Source: Melioribacter roseus P3M-2 (GTDB taxonomy: Bacteria > Bacteroidota > Ignavibacteria > Ignavibacteriales > Melioribacteraceae). Taken from it: DNA of 64,000 nucleotides. The stretch spans positions 806,001-870,000 of the forward strand of contig NC_018178.1 of the NCBI RefSeq assembly GCF_000279145.1. The letters are read 5' to 3'. The position numbers and the translations under genes were made by a program. Every line of letters begins with the position of its first letter. Position 1 is the stretch's first letter. The notes beneath the pieces were generated by a model, which did no database searches, was not told the DNA's origin, and saw only the letters and a list, made by a program, of their open reading frames with translations. Positions 46,388 to 54,769 of this stretch are shown one piece after another.

Positions 46388-46957
46388 ATGAACGAACAGA
46401 AATTAATCGAAGCGGCTCAAAACGGCGACAGAAAAGCGCTGGCGGAACTCGTTAAAATGTATGAACAGACTGTTTATAATTTTTCATTCAAACTGTGCCG
46501 AAACCGCGAAAGGGCCGAGCATACTATGCAGGAAACATTTTTAAGCATGGTAAAAAATTTGCGACAGTTTTCGGGACAGTCGAAACTTTCCACCTGGCTC
46601 TACCGCGTTGTAGCGAATCATTGTCTTATGCTCGCTCGTTCCGAAAATAGATACGGCTTTTCTTCTTTCGACGACGACGAAACTTATATCGACGAAAAAG
46701 AGATAGCCGAATGGAAAGTGACGCCCGATAAAGTAACCGAAAATAACGAGCTGAAAATGATACTCGACGAATCGATTCAAAAGCTCGCGCCGGAATACAG
46801 AGTGGTTTTTATGCTCAGGGATGTGGAAGGTTTATCGACCGAAGAAACTGCAAAGATACTCGATTTGAGCGTGCCGGCAGTCAAATCGAGACTGCACCGA
46901 GCGCGCGCATTTTTAAGAAACGAATTAAACGAGAGATTCGCACATGAACTCAAATAA
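46388..46957 (+). CDS. ECF-type RNA polymerase sigma factor
   Basis: 189 residues. Sigma-2 is at about 8-80 (ELVKMYEQTVYNFSFKLCRN, SKLSTWLYRVVANHCLM) and sigma-4 at about 130-182 (VFMLRDVEGLSTEETAKILDL, VPAVKSRLHRARAFLR). RpoE-like. The stop lies inside the next gene (14-base overlap), which encodes a small zinc-binding protein, the usual arrangement for a sigma factor and its anti-sigma. Confidence 0.92.
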   Translation: MNEQKLIEAAQNGDRKALAELVKMYEQTVYNFSFKLCRNRERAEHTMQETFLSMVKNLRQFSGQSKLSTWLYRVVANHCLMLARSENRYGFSSFDDDETYIDEKEIAEWKVTPDKVTENNELKMILDESIQKLAPEYRVVFMLRDVEGLSTEETAKILDLSVPAVKSRLHRARAFLRNELNERFAHELK

Positions 46958-47198
46958 AATTTCATGCAAAGACGTAATGTATCACATTTGCGATAATCTC
47001 GGGGAAGACCTGGATTCTCCCCGATGCATCGAAATCAAAACTCATCTGGAAAATTGCGAAAACTGCCAGAGCTATTTCCAGAACATTGAGTCTACAATTC
47101 AATTTTACAGAAAATACAACGTGGATTTACCCGAAGAGGCTCACAACAGATTAATCGACTTCCTCGGGTTAAGCGATTGCATTGAGGAAACAGAATAA
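46944..47198 (+). CDS. Small putative zinc-binding anti-sigma factor
   Basis: 84 residues. The motif HLENCENCQSYF gives the H-x3-C-x2-C signature of the zf-HC2/ZAS anti-sigma domain, with an earlier Cys at about residue 8 as a possible fourth ligand. No transmembrane helix follows, so unlike most of its kind it should be soluble and might respond to redox or zinc in the cytoplasm. The start overlaps the sigma gene by 14 bases. Confidence 0.75.
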   Translation: MNSNKISCKDVMYHICDNLGEDLDSPRCIEIKTHLENCENCQSYFQNIESTIQFYRKYNVDLPEEAHNRLIDFLGLSDCIEETE

Positions 47199-47205
47199 AG
47201 AGGAT

Positions 47206-47787
47206 TTATCTCATCATTCCGCTCAACGCTTCTTTGATTAAGTCCTCGAGCGCAATCGAGGGATTTTTATCCAGAGCAGCTCTTACCGCTTTTTCAGCCG
47301 TCTTCTGATTGTAACCCAGATTAACCAGCGCGGCAATTGCGTCGCCTGAAATGTCGCTTAAACCCGCAGCTTGTTCCGGTTCGCCTACAGTTTTAATTTT
47401 GTCTTTTAATTCGAGAATCAATCTTTCTGCGGTTTTCCTGCCTATTCCCGGCGCCGACACAATCTTCGAAACGTCGCCCGTAATTATCGCTCGTTTAATC
47501 TCTCCCGCTCTTATTCCGGATAAAATACCGAGAGCCGTCTTTGGTCCGACTCCGCTTACGCCGATGAGCAACTCGAACATCTCTTTTTCTTCCTCGTTAT
47601 AAAATCCGTACAAATCGAGCGCGTCGTCTTTAACGACAAGATATGTATGCAACTCCGCTTCTTTACTGTCGCTTATTTTTTCGTAAGTGGCTATTGAGAT
47701 GTTCAAGGCGTAACCGACTCCGTTTACGTCGAGTATCAAACGGGTCGGTTTGACAGAAACGATTTTTCCTCTTAAATATCCGATCAT
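47206..47787 (-). CDS. ruvA: Holliday junction DNA helicase subunit RuvA
   Basis: 193 residues, family length. The N-terminal OB fold (MIGYLRGKIVSVKPTRLILDV), tandem helix-hairpin-helix motifs (LLIGVSGVGPKTALGILSG and SAPGIGRKTAERLILELKDK) and a C-terminal RuvB-binding domain (AIAALVNLGYNQKTAEKAV) are all present. It binds four-way junctions and loads RuvB; ruvB is not in this window. The ATG overlaps the ruvC stop by 4 bases. Confidence 0.96.
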   Translation of the reverse strand: MIGYLRGKIVSVKPTRLILDVNGVGYALNISIATYEKISDSKEAELHTYLVVKDDALDLYGFYNEEEKEMFELLIGVSGVGPKTALGILSGIRAGEIKRAIITGDVSKIVSAPGIGRKTAERLILELKDKIKTVGEPEQAAGLSDISGDAIAALVNLGYNQKTAEKAVRAALDKNPSIALEDLIKEALSGMMR

Positions 47788-48326
47788 GACACTACCCTGT
47801 CGGGATTTTTTTCGATAAATTCTTTCCAGTTGCTGCTTTTCGAATTTGAAGACGGGGATTTGAATTTAAATGCATGACAAACGGCAACCGCCAATGCGTC
47901 TGTTTCGTCGTATTTCAAATCCGATGTTTTTATGGCGCAGATTTTCGAAATCATGAATTGGATTTGCTGTTTCGATGAAGAGCCTTTTCCGCAGACGGCT
48001 TTTTTGACTTCCCTCGGCGAGTATTCCCGGACAGTCAGATTGTTCTGCGCCGCAGTCAATAACGAAACGCCTCTTGCATAACCGATTTTAAGCGCCGATT
48101 GAACGTTCTTTCCGTAAAATGCCGTTTCGAGAGCGAACTCGTCCGGTTTATATTTTTTAATTACAGCGGTTAAATCGTCGTGAATTTTTTTGAGTCTTAC
48201 AGAAAAGTCGTTTACTGCGGGAATGCGTATAACACCCGATGCGATGTAGGAAATTTCGTTGTCTTTAAAATCGATGATCCCGAAACCCGTTACGAGAGTG
48301 CCGGGATCAACACCTAAGATTCTCAT
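47784..48326 (-). CDS. ruvC: Holliday junction resolvase RuvC
   Basis: 180 residues. Catalytic acids include Asp6 (MRILGVDPGTLVTGFG), a Glu in DEFALETAFYGKNVQSALKI, and the C-terminal Asp pair in DLKYDETDALAVAVCH. It cuts Holliday junctions symmetrically together with RuvAB. It is tightly coupled with yebC upstream (1-base gap) and ruvA downstream. Confidence 0.96.
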   Translation of the reverse strand: MRILGVDPGTLVTGFGIIDFKDNEISYIASGVIRIPAVNDFSVRLKKIHDDLTAVIKKYKPDEFALETAFYGKNVQSALKIGYARGVSLLTAAQNNLTVREYSPREVKKAVCGKGSSSKQQIQFMISKICAIKTSDLKYDETDALAVAVCHAFKFKSPSSNSKSSNWKEFIEKNPDRVVS

Positions 48327-48327
48327 T

Positions 48328-49059
48328 TTATTGTTCTTCTACAAAATCTGCATTCGTAAAGACGTTTTGAACGTCGTCGTTGTCCTCGAGCGACTCGATT
48401 AATTTCATCACTTTTTCAGCCTCTTCGCCTTTAACGGCAACCTGATTTTTGGCAATCCATTGCAAAGATGCGTTTTCTACCTGCAAGCCTTTATCTACCA
48501 AAGCGCGTCTTACCGGTTCGAACGATTCGAGCGTTGTCACTACTTCAAAGAAATCCTCTTCGGTCTGCAAGTCGTCTGCGCCCGCGTCGATAATAATTTC
48601 CATCATTTCGTCTTCCGACATGCCGTCGCGTTTAACTGTAATAATGCCTTTTCTTTCGAACATCCATGCGACCGAATTCGATTCGCCGAGACTGCCGCCG
48701 TTTTTAGAAAAGATATGACGGACTTCGGCAACGGTTCTGTTTTTATTATCCGTAGCTGCTTCTACGAGAATTGCAATGCCTCCGGGACCGTAACCTTCGT
48801 AAACCACTTCGTAATAAGTGGCGCCTTCGAGTTCGCCCGTGGCTTTTTTAATTGCGCGTTCTATATTGTCGGCTGGCATGTTAGCGGCTTTTGCGTTGTC
48901 GATCGCCAGTCTGAGTCGCGGATTGCCTTCCGGATCGCCTCCGCCCTGACGGGCTGCAATTGTTATCTCTTTAATCAGTTTAGTAAATAATTTACCTCTC
49001 TTGGCATCTAATGCGGCTTTTTTTCTTTTGATAGTAGCCCATTTTGAATGTCCGGACAT
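48328..49059 (-). CDS. YebC/PmpR-family regulatory protein
   Basis: 243 residues. N-terminal MSGHSKWATIKRKKAALDAK is diagnostic, followed by TKLIKEITIAARQGGGDPEG and NMPADNIERAIKKATGE. Members act as transcriptional regulators or, in recent work, as translation factors relieving stalled ribosomes. The yebC-ruvC-ruvA order is widespread; here recJ precedes it by 3 bases. Confidence 0.95.
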   Translation of the reverse strand: MSGHSKWATIKRKKAALDAKRGKLFTKLIKEITIAARQGGGDPEGNPRLRLAIDNAKAANMPADNIERAIKKATGELEGATYYEVVYEGYGPGGIAILVEAATDNKNRTVAEVRHIFSKNGGSLGESNSVAWMFERKGIITVKRDGMSEDEMMEIIIDAGADDLQTEEDFFEVVTTLESFEPVRRALVDKGLQVENASLQWIAKNQVAVKGEEAEKVMKLIESLEDNDDVQNVFTNADFVEEQ

Positions 49060-49062
49060 AAA

Positions 49063-50787
49063 TTACTCCTTTATATTATTTTTGATTTTCAAATCCTTTA
49101 TGCGTATTTGCGGAAATTCCTTACCGTCTTTATTAATTGTTTCAATCGTATACACAATATCCACTAAATCCCGGTCTTTATCAATATAATCGGCATAATA
49201 ACCGAGATTGAATCCGATTGCGTCGAAGACTTTGTCGTTGCCGTTTTGTTTGAAAGAAGTTACGATGTGATTCATGCCGACAACTTTCGGAGGATAGACC
49301 AGACTGACGTTTTCGCTCAAAAAGACCGGACGCATATTGCCCGGACCGAACGGGGCAAACTGACGCAGGATTCGCAAAAACTTCGGCGATATCTCGGAAA
49401 ATGAAAGTTTGAAATCGATCGTAATTTCCGGCCGTATATCCTCTTCGTTCATCGATTTGCCGAGGATGTCGTTAAAGCGTTTTTTGAATTCGTCGAGTTT
49501 ATCGATTTCGATTGCAAGTCCAGCCGCCGCTTCGTGCCCGCCGAATTGAAGCAAAAGGTCTTCGCAGCTTTGAAGCGCTTCGTAAATATTGAATCCCGGA
49601 ATGCTCCGCGCCGAGCCTTTGGCAATACCGTCGACTGTGGTCAGCATTATGGCTGGACGGTAAAATTTTTCAACCAGGCGCGACGCCACTATGCCAATAA
49701 CGCCCGGATGCCATTCGGGATTGTGCAATACGATTCCAATGTCGGCGTTCAGGTCAATCTGTTTTTCAACAATACTGACGGCATGACTGAAAGTCGCTTC
49801 GTCGATTTCTCTTCTTTTCGAATTTTCTTCTTCGAGTATTTTTGCCAGTTGACTTGCTTTGCCGGGATCGTTAGTTGTAAATAATTCGACCGCGCGATGA
49901 GCGTCGCCTAGTCGACCGACTGCATTGATTCTCGGGGCAATCGTAAAAACAATTTGTCCTGCGGATAAATTACCCGGTTCCATTCTTGCCGAGCGAATCA
50001 GAGCTTCGATGCCCGGTCTGGGATTTTTATTAATAATCTCGAGACCTTCCCGGACAAGGATTCTGTTTTCGTCGACCAGAGGAACAATATCGGCCGCGCT
50101 GGCAAGCGCAACCAGATCGAGATACTTGTACGCCATTTCTTTTTTGCCGATTCTGTCGCCGATTGCCGTAGCCAATTTAAATGCAACGCCCGCCCCGGAA
50201 AGACTCTTGAAAGGATACGTATCTCCCGGTTTTAAGGGATCCAGAACAGCATAAGCATCGGGCAATTGTTCCTTCGGCTGATGATGGTCGCATACGATGG
50301 TTTCAATATTATGGGATTTGGCGTGTTCGATTTCGTCGACGGCGGTAATTCCGCAATCGACGGAAATAATTAGATTTACTCCCTGATTGTTCAGGTAATC
50401 GATGCTTTGATTCGATATGCCGTAACCTTCAGTAAGACGGTTGGGAATATAAGTCATTACATCGGCGCCCAATTCTTTAAGGAACAGATACATCAGAGCC
50501 GCCGAGCAGGTGCCGTCTACGTCGTAATCGCCATAGATGCAGATCTTCTGATTTCCCGTAATTGCCTCGATAACCCGCTGCGTGGCTTGCTGCATACCGT
50601 CCATCATAAACGGATCGTGGAGCGAGGCAAGCGAGGGACGGAAATACGTCTTGGCTTCAAAAAAGTTTGTAATTCCTCTTTGAATCAGGAGGACGGCTAA
50701 AGCATTCGAAATATTCAGGCTGTCTGCCAGCGCCAGAATCGATTTTTCATCGGGTAAATCTTTTAATTTCCAGCGTCTAGATTTCAT
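49063..50787 (-). CDS. recJ: Single-stranded-DNA exonuclease RecJ
   Basis: 574 residues. DHH family: YGDYDVDGTCSAALMYLFL near 95-113 and VCDHHQPKEQ near 165, plus the DHHA1 domain (LLQFGGHEAAAGLAIE) and a C-terminal OB-like domain. A 5'-3' ssDNA exonuclease for recombination and repair. It starts at ATG 50787, only 20 bases after the mature 3' end of rnpB on the same strand, with no clear Shine-Dalgarno, and heads the recJ-yebC-ruvC-ruvA operon. Confidence 0.95.
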   Translation of the reverse strand: MKSRRWKLKDLPDEKSILALADSLNISNALAVLLIQRGITNFFEAKTYFRPSLASLHDPFMMDGMQQATQRVIEAITGNQKICIYGDYDVDGTCSAALMYLFLKELGADVMTYIPNRLTEGYGISNQSIDYLNNQGVNLIISVDCGITAVDEIEHAKSHNIETIVCDHHQPKEQLPDAYAVLDPLKPGDTYPFKSLSGAGVAFKLATAIGDRIGKKEMAYKYLDLVALASAADIVPLVDENRILVREGLEIINKNPRPGIEALIRSARMEPGNLSAGQIVFTIAPRINAVGRLGDAHRAVELFTTNDPGKASQLAKILEEENSKRREIDEATFSHAVSIVEKQIDLNADIGIVLHNPEWHPGVIGIVASRLVEKFYRPAIMLTTVDGIAKGSARSIPGFNIYEALQSCEDLLLQFGGHEAAAGLAIEIDKLDEFKKRFNDILGKSMNEEDIRPEITIDFKLSFSEISPKFLRILRQFAPFGPGNMRPVFLSENVSLVYPPKVVGMNHIVTSFKQNGNDKVFDAIGFNLGYYADYIDKDRDLVDIVYTIETINKDGKEFPQIRIKDLKIKNNIKE

Positions 50788-50807
50788 GTTCTATTCAGAA
50801 GAGGGAA

Positions 50808-51226
50808 CAGATGAATCGTGTCTGTAAGCCGAATTCTGTAATCCGCCTGAGGCGGACGGCAGTTATTTATCTAGACCCGGCATTACTACCGGGTTCCAGC
50901 GGTCTACCCGAAGGCGCTAAAGGCGAACAACCTTTTCCCGTCAAAACGGGAAGACCTTCTGCTTGACCTTGCTCCAGGTGGGGTTTACCTTGTCCCGCCG
51001 GAGGCGGGATCCCGTAACGGGACCTCCTGCATTACTGCCGAAGCGGTGAGCTCTTACCTCACCTTTTCACCCTTACCCCAACTAAAGTCAGGGCGGTCTG
51101 TTTTCTGTGGCACTATCCGTGTTCCGGTTTAACCGGAACCCCGGGCGTTACCCGGCACCTTGTTCTGCGGAGTTCGGACTTTCCTCCCCTTACATATCGG
51201 GGCAACTGCCCAACACGATTCATCTG
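50808..51226 (-). ncRNA. rnpB: RNase P RNA (bacterial type A)
   Basis: On the minus strand the conserved core is clear: GAGGAAAGTCCGAACTCC and AAGGTGCCGGGTAACGCC near the 5' end, ACAGAAAACAGACCGCC, GGTAAGGGTGAAAAGGTGAG, and the 3' part GATAAATAACTGCCGTC with ACAGAATTCGGCTTACAGAC. The ends pair as helix P1 (CAGATGAATCGTGT at 51226-51213 with ACACGATTCATCTG at 50821-50808), and an outer AGAAGAG/CTCTTCT pair could extend it. About 419 bases. Several GC-rich perfect hairpins in the span (for example CCGCCTGAGGCGG and TCCCGCCGGAGGCGGGA) are variable stems of this RNA, not separate repeats. It is the catalytic RNA that trims tRNA 5' ends. Confidence 0.95.
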
Positions 51227-51362
51227 CTCTTCTTCTGCTCTTTTTATTTATACATTACTTTTCAATTGAGACAAATATAATAAATTTCAAGCCGCTCCGC
51301 ACTACCAAAATCAGGGCTTTTCAATTACAGCCGGATGCGAAAAAAAGTTCCTCAGAAGGGAT
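51227..51362 (-). promoter_or_regulatory. rnpB upstream region with -7-like element
   Basis: TATATTTG on the minus strand (51279-51272) matches TAnnTTTG exactly and would start transcription about 40 bases before the mature RNase P RNA. No TTG is found at the right spacing, so the assignment is tentative. Confidence 0.3.
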
Positions 51363-52502
51363 TTAATTGCTCATCAAATTGGCTATAAAACGCATGTTTT
51401 TGGAGCTCGAATTCGATATGATGATTTTGATTACCGCCGTCAACGGCACCGAAAGGAACATTCCCACTATTCCCCAGATATATCCCCAGAGCATAAGGGA
51501 AATTAAAATTACGAGCGGATTTAATCCCAAACGGTCGCCGAAAGCCATCGGTTCGACTATATTGCCGAGTATGTTTTGAACCAGAATCAATGTGGCTGTA
51601 ACCAGCACCATATAACCGAAAGATTCGAATTGTATAAGCGTCATTAACGCCGGAAGTATTACGGCAATTATCGAGCCGATATTGGGAATAAAATTCAGCA
51701 GAAATGCAAGCGTCGCCCATACCACATAAAACTCCACTCCGTAAAGCCATAATACAAGCCCCACAAGAACGCCGAGCGTCAGGCTAATAAGAAATTTCGT
51801 TATGATATATTTTTGCACCTGGCTCGTAATGTCTTTGAAAGTCTTTTTCAATTTCATTTCTCTTTGAATGGTCATAGTGGCAAGCTGGTCGTCCAGCGAT
51901 TTCGCCTTCAATCCTTCTTTGAGACTTTTTTCCTTCAATTCCTTTTTAAGTTTCTTGACCGTCGACTTGACGTTTTTTTCCACGTAACGAATTCTTATGG
52001 CTTCGAATATTTTTTCGTGACCGCTGCTGATGAAAATGAAAAAGAAGAGGATGAGAAAAATACTCACAAATATGTCGAGAGTCGACGAGAACAAGCCTCC
52101 GACAATAGAGCCGTAATTTATGTTTTGAATCGTCTTCATAAATTCGCGCATCATCGTATCGTTCATTCCGATCGAATGCATCCCTTCCTGAAACAGACGC
52201 GCTATCTTTTCCTGATAAACGGGCAAAGCTTCTCCGAAACTGATAAACCGTCCGACAATTATCTGAACCACTCCGCCGAAGAGCGCTAGCGTAATTATAA
52301 TATTCAACAATATCGTAACGGGTAGAGGAATCTTCTTTTGCTTGAGGAATCCGTTCATCGGCTCGAATACGAAATAAAGGAAATATGAAATGACAAACGG
52401 AATGAAGATATGGCGCAATTCTTTGAGCACCATAAATATTACGACAAGACCCACAACGGAGATAAAAAAAGTAACTACCGGATCGACGTTTTTTTTCTTC
52501 AT
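51363..52502 (-). CDS. AI-2E family permease
   Basis: 379 residues from ATG 52502 (MKKKNVDPVVTFFISVVGLV); an in-frame TTG at 52517 is less likely. Seven or eight transmembrane helices in the AI-2E pattern, with a large soluble loop at about 170-235 (VKKLKKELKEKSLKEG...), LLNFIPNIGSIIAVILPAL and the C-terminal LGLNPLVILISLMLWGYIWG. Members export diverse substrates or run Na+/H+ exchange; the original quorum-signal label is not proof of function here. The charged loop is longer than usual. Confidence 0.88.
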   Translation of the reverse strand: MKKKNVDPVVTFFISVVGLVVIFMVLKELRHIFIPFVISYFLYFVFEPMNGFLKQKKIPLPVTILLNIIITLALFGGVVQIIVGRFISFGEALPVYQEKIARLFQEGMHSIGMNDTMMREFMKTIQNINYGSIVGGLFSSTLDIFVSIFLILFFFIFISSGHEKIFEAIRIRYVEKNVKSTVKKLKKELKEKSLKEGLKAKSLDDQLATMTIQREMKLKKTFKDITSQVQKYIITKFLISLTLGVLVGLVLWLYGVEFYVVWATLAFLLNFIPNIGSIIAVILPALMTLIQFESFGYMVLVTATLILVQNILGNIVEPMAFGDRLGLNPLVILISLMLWGYIWGIVGMFLSVPLTAVIKIIISNSSSKNMRFIANLMSN

Positions 52503-52744
52503 ACCTGCCCTTATCAACTGCCAAAATATAATGAATTCTTCTTTAACTAAAAGAACGGCGTGACCCGCTTAACAAAAATTTTATGACGAATTTTTGCACT
52601 GACAAATAAAAAATAATTTATTATCGTTATAAGCGAAGTTGAATTTATAGTGAGAAAAATTGTTACCCTTATGAAAATAAGCTAATCCCAAAGTCATATC
52701 TTACGATAATAAATCAGAAATTAATTTTATCCGGTGGAGGTTTT

Positions 52745-53464
52745 ATGGAACACCTGGACTTAAACATATTCATTACATCCGCAGACGACGCCGAACTGGC
52801 GGAATATAAATTGCTGGCGGCTCTGAAAAACTACAAAGAAGAATTTCACAAATACCGACTCTATCCGTTCTTCGGCGAAATTGTGGAAGTGAGCAACCAG
52901 CTGCATCAGTTAATCAACAGCAAAGAAGAATTCAACAAACTCCGTTCGAAAAAGATTACAGGCATCGATCTGGAAAATCAGCAGTTGATATACGAATACA
53001 CGGAAGAAAATCTTAGCGAGGAAAAGATATCGCGAGTATTTTCATTTATCGAATGGGCTCTTCCTAAAATAAAAGAAACTCTCGAGGAAGGAGCCGCCGT
53101 TTACGACTTTGTTGAAAATAATATCGAAATCAAAGAAATCGGGCTTCTCCCGATTTACAAAGACGAGGGTTATTTTTTCGTAAGGGACAACCGGGAACGG
53201 ATGCTTTATATCTATAAATTCTCGATGGCAAAAGTCGTCAATTCAAACGTTCCGTTCCAGTCGCTTAAAACAAATTTTGTTGAAGCGTTCAAAGAAGAAG
53301 CTACGGTAGCGCCGCCGGAAGCAATCAAACTCGAACTGATCAAGAAATATCCCGAGCTGCCTAATCCGGCGACTTACAATCTGGACACGGACGTGGACTT
53401 TCCGTTCAACGAAACCGTGCTGCCCGTGGCAAAACGGAAATTTATTCGTTTCCTTGCCGCTTAG
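52745..53464 (+). CDS. Conserved-looking hypothetical protein (239 aa)
   Basis: Starts at ATG 52745 behind an excellent GGTGGAGG ribosome site, so it is well expressed. Soluble, acidic in the first half, with two helices (AELAEYKLLAALKNYKEEFH and EVSNQLHQLINSKEEFNKL) and a mixed alpha/beta second half (GYFFVRDNRERMLYIYKFSM). No catalytic motif, signal peptide or membrane segment. I do not recognise the family. The last 23 bases overlap the 3' end of the convergent radical SAM gene. Transcribed alone. Confidence 0.7.
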   Translation: MEHLDLNIFITSADDAELAEYKLLAALKNYKEEFHKYRLYPFFGEIVEVSNQLHQLINSKEEFNKLRSKKITGIDLENQQLIYEYTEENLSEEKISRVFSFIEWALPKIKETLEEGAAVYDFVENNIEIKEIGLLPIYKDEGYFFVRDNRERMLYIYKFSMAKVVNSNVPFQSLKTNFVEAFKEEATVAPPEAIKLELIKKYPELPNPATYNLDTDVDFPFNETVLPVAKRKFIRFLAA

Positions 53465-54665
53465 GCACAGAACGGAGAAACATTCCGAATTGCTTTTGTT
53501 CCTCGAGGCGGCACGACCAGACGAGGTCTCCGTTCCAAACCGTAATATCGGGGCAGCCGTCGCACATGCTCTGACGTCCGTCCTGCATAAAATCGACCGG
53601 TTGAATGAAGAGGATTGTCTGCATGTGCACTTTGCGGAAAATATTCAACGGATTCTTGAGATAATTGGCAAAAGCTTTACGCACTCCCCTGTCGAAAAGA
53701 AAACTTATCAGCATGGTCGAGCGTCCCATCGACGCCAGACCCGGCGAAGCATAAGAAAGATACGTTCCTTTCAGAAGATGATGGAAAGTCATCACCATTT
53801 CCATAAACTTAGCGCCGGCATAGCCGTAAATTTTCCCTTTCGAGCCGAAGCGTTCGGTCAACAGCCATTTGAAAGAATCGACTTTTTCGGTTCCGTTGAG
53901 ATATGCGGAAGGACTGAATTCGGGATAGATTTTCCGCGCTTCGGCGACCATATCGGTCGAAAGGATATCGACCTTGCGTTCGTTGTCCGAATGGTATGCA
54001 ATCGCTTGCCAGTCGATTTTTTGTCCGCCGGCATACCAATCGAACGGCAAATTCGGTACCACGTGCCTGAAGGCTATGAAAACCATTGTATGTACGATGT
54101 CGATATTTTCTTCCGCCCACTTAATCATTTCGGGCAGATATTGAAGCGTGTCCTCGTAAACAGTCGAATTGAACGAGCAGGCAATGCCGCCCTCGTCGGC
54201 TAACATGCGCGCGTATTCGTATCTCAATTCGTTCAGTTCAATTTCATTTTTTCCTTTCCATTTTCCGCCTCTGCCCTGCTTACTGTCCACGTGAAAAGTA
54301 AATCCGAAAACGCCTGCTTTTTTCAAATCCTTTAATAAAGATTTATCGAGCGCCGCGCCGTTTGTATTGAGTATCGGTTTCAAGCCTCTCTTTTTTATTT
54401 CGGCTACGATTTCCACAATCCGGGGATGAAGCAGCGGGTCGCCTCCGGCGATCGAAATGCAATCCGAATTTCTTTTCGACTGGAATACGTCGAGCTCGCG
54501 TTTGATTTCGTCGAGCGTTTTGTGAGAATCTTTTTCGTTATCGCGATAACAACCGTCGCACGCTAGATTGCACAATGCCGTCGGTTCAAGCCACGATATT
54601 GCGTTGTCCGCCAGATTCCACGGCAGCCGGTATAATTCCCTGTGATTTACTTCCTTACCGTTCAT
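53442..54665 (-). CDS. Radical SAM enzyme
   Basis: 407 residues. The 4Fe-4S site is C32-x3-C36-x2-C39 (ALCNLACDGCYRDNE), and SAM-binding SIAGGDPLLHPRI follows near 95-107. The barrel continues with LKPILNTNGAAL and VFGFTFHVDSK. The C-terminus has three more cysteines (SMCDGCPDITVWNG and SCRLEE), resembling a reduced SPASM/auxiliary-cluster region. Its middle (about 280-350) is hydrophobic and may bind lipid or membrane. Substrate unknown; no peptide precursor or obvious partner gene is adjacent. Confidence 0.85.
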   Translation of the reverse strand: MNGKEVNHRELYRLPWNLADNAISWLEPTALCNLACDGCYRDNEKDSHKTLDEIKRELDVFQSKRNSDCISIAGGDPLLHPRIVEIVAEIKKRGLKPILNTNGAALDKSLLKDLKKAGVFGFTFHVDSKQGRGGKWKGKNEIELNELRYEYARMLADEGGIACSFNSTVYEDTLQYLPEMIKWAEENIDIVHTMVFIAFRHVVPNLPFDWYAGGQKIDWQAIAYHSDNERKVDILSTDMVAEARKIYPEFSPSAYLNGTEKVDSFKWLLTERFGSKGKIYGYAGAKFMEMVMTFHHLLKGTYLSYASPGLASMGRSTMLISFLFDRGVRKAFANYLKNPLNIFRKVHMQTILFIQPVDFMQDGRQSMCDGCPDITVWNGDLVWSCRLEEQKQFGMFLRSVPKRQGNE

Positions 54666-54769
54666 TTTTTACCCCCGTATTTATATTTGACAATATCTAT
54701 TTCGTTATACCCGAAGAACAGCGCTAACGCCGATTAAGAATAAATCAAAAGCAAACTATTTTCCCTACT

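Noticed and set aside
50845-51150. Several perfect GC-rich inverted repeats that look like REP or terminator elements
   Set aside because: They all fold as stems of the RNase P RNA on the minus strand.
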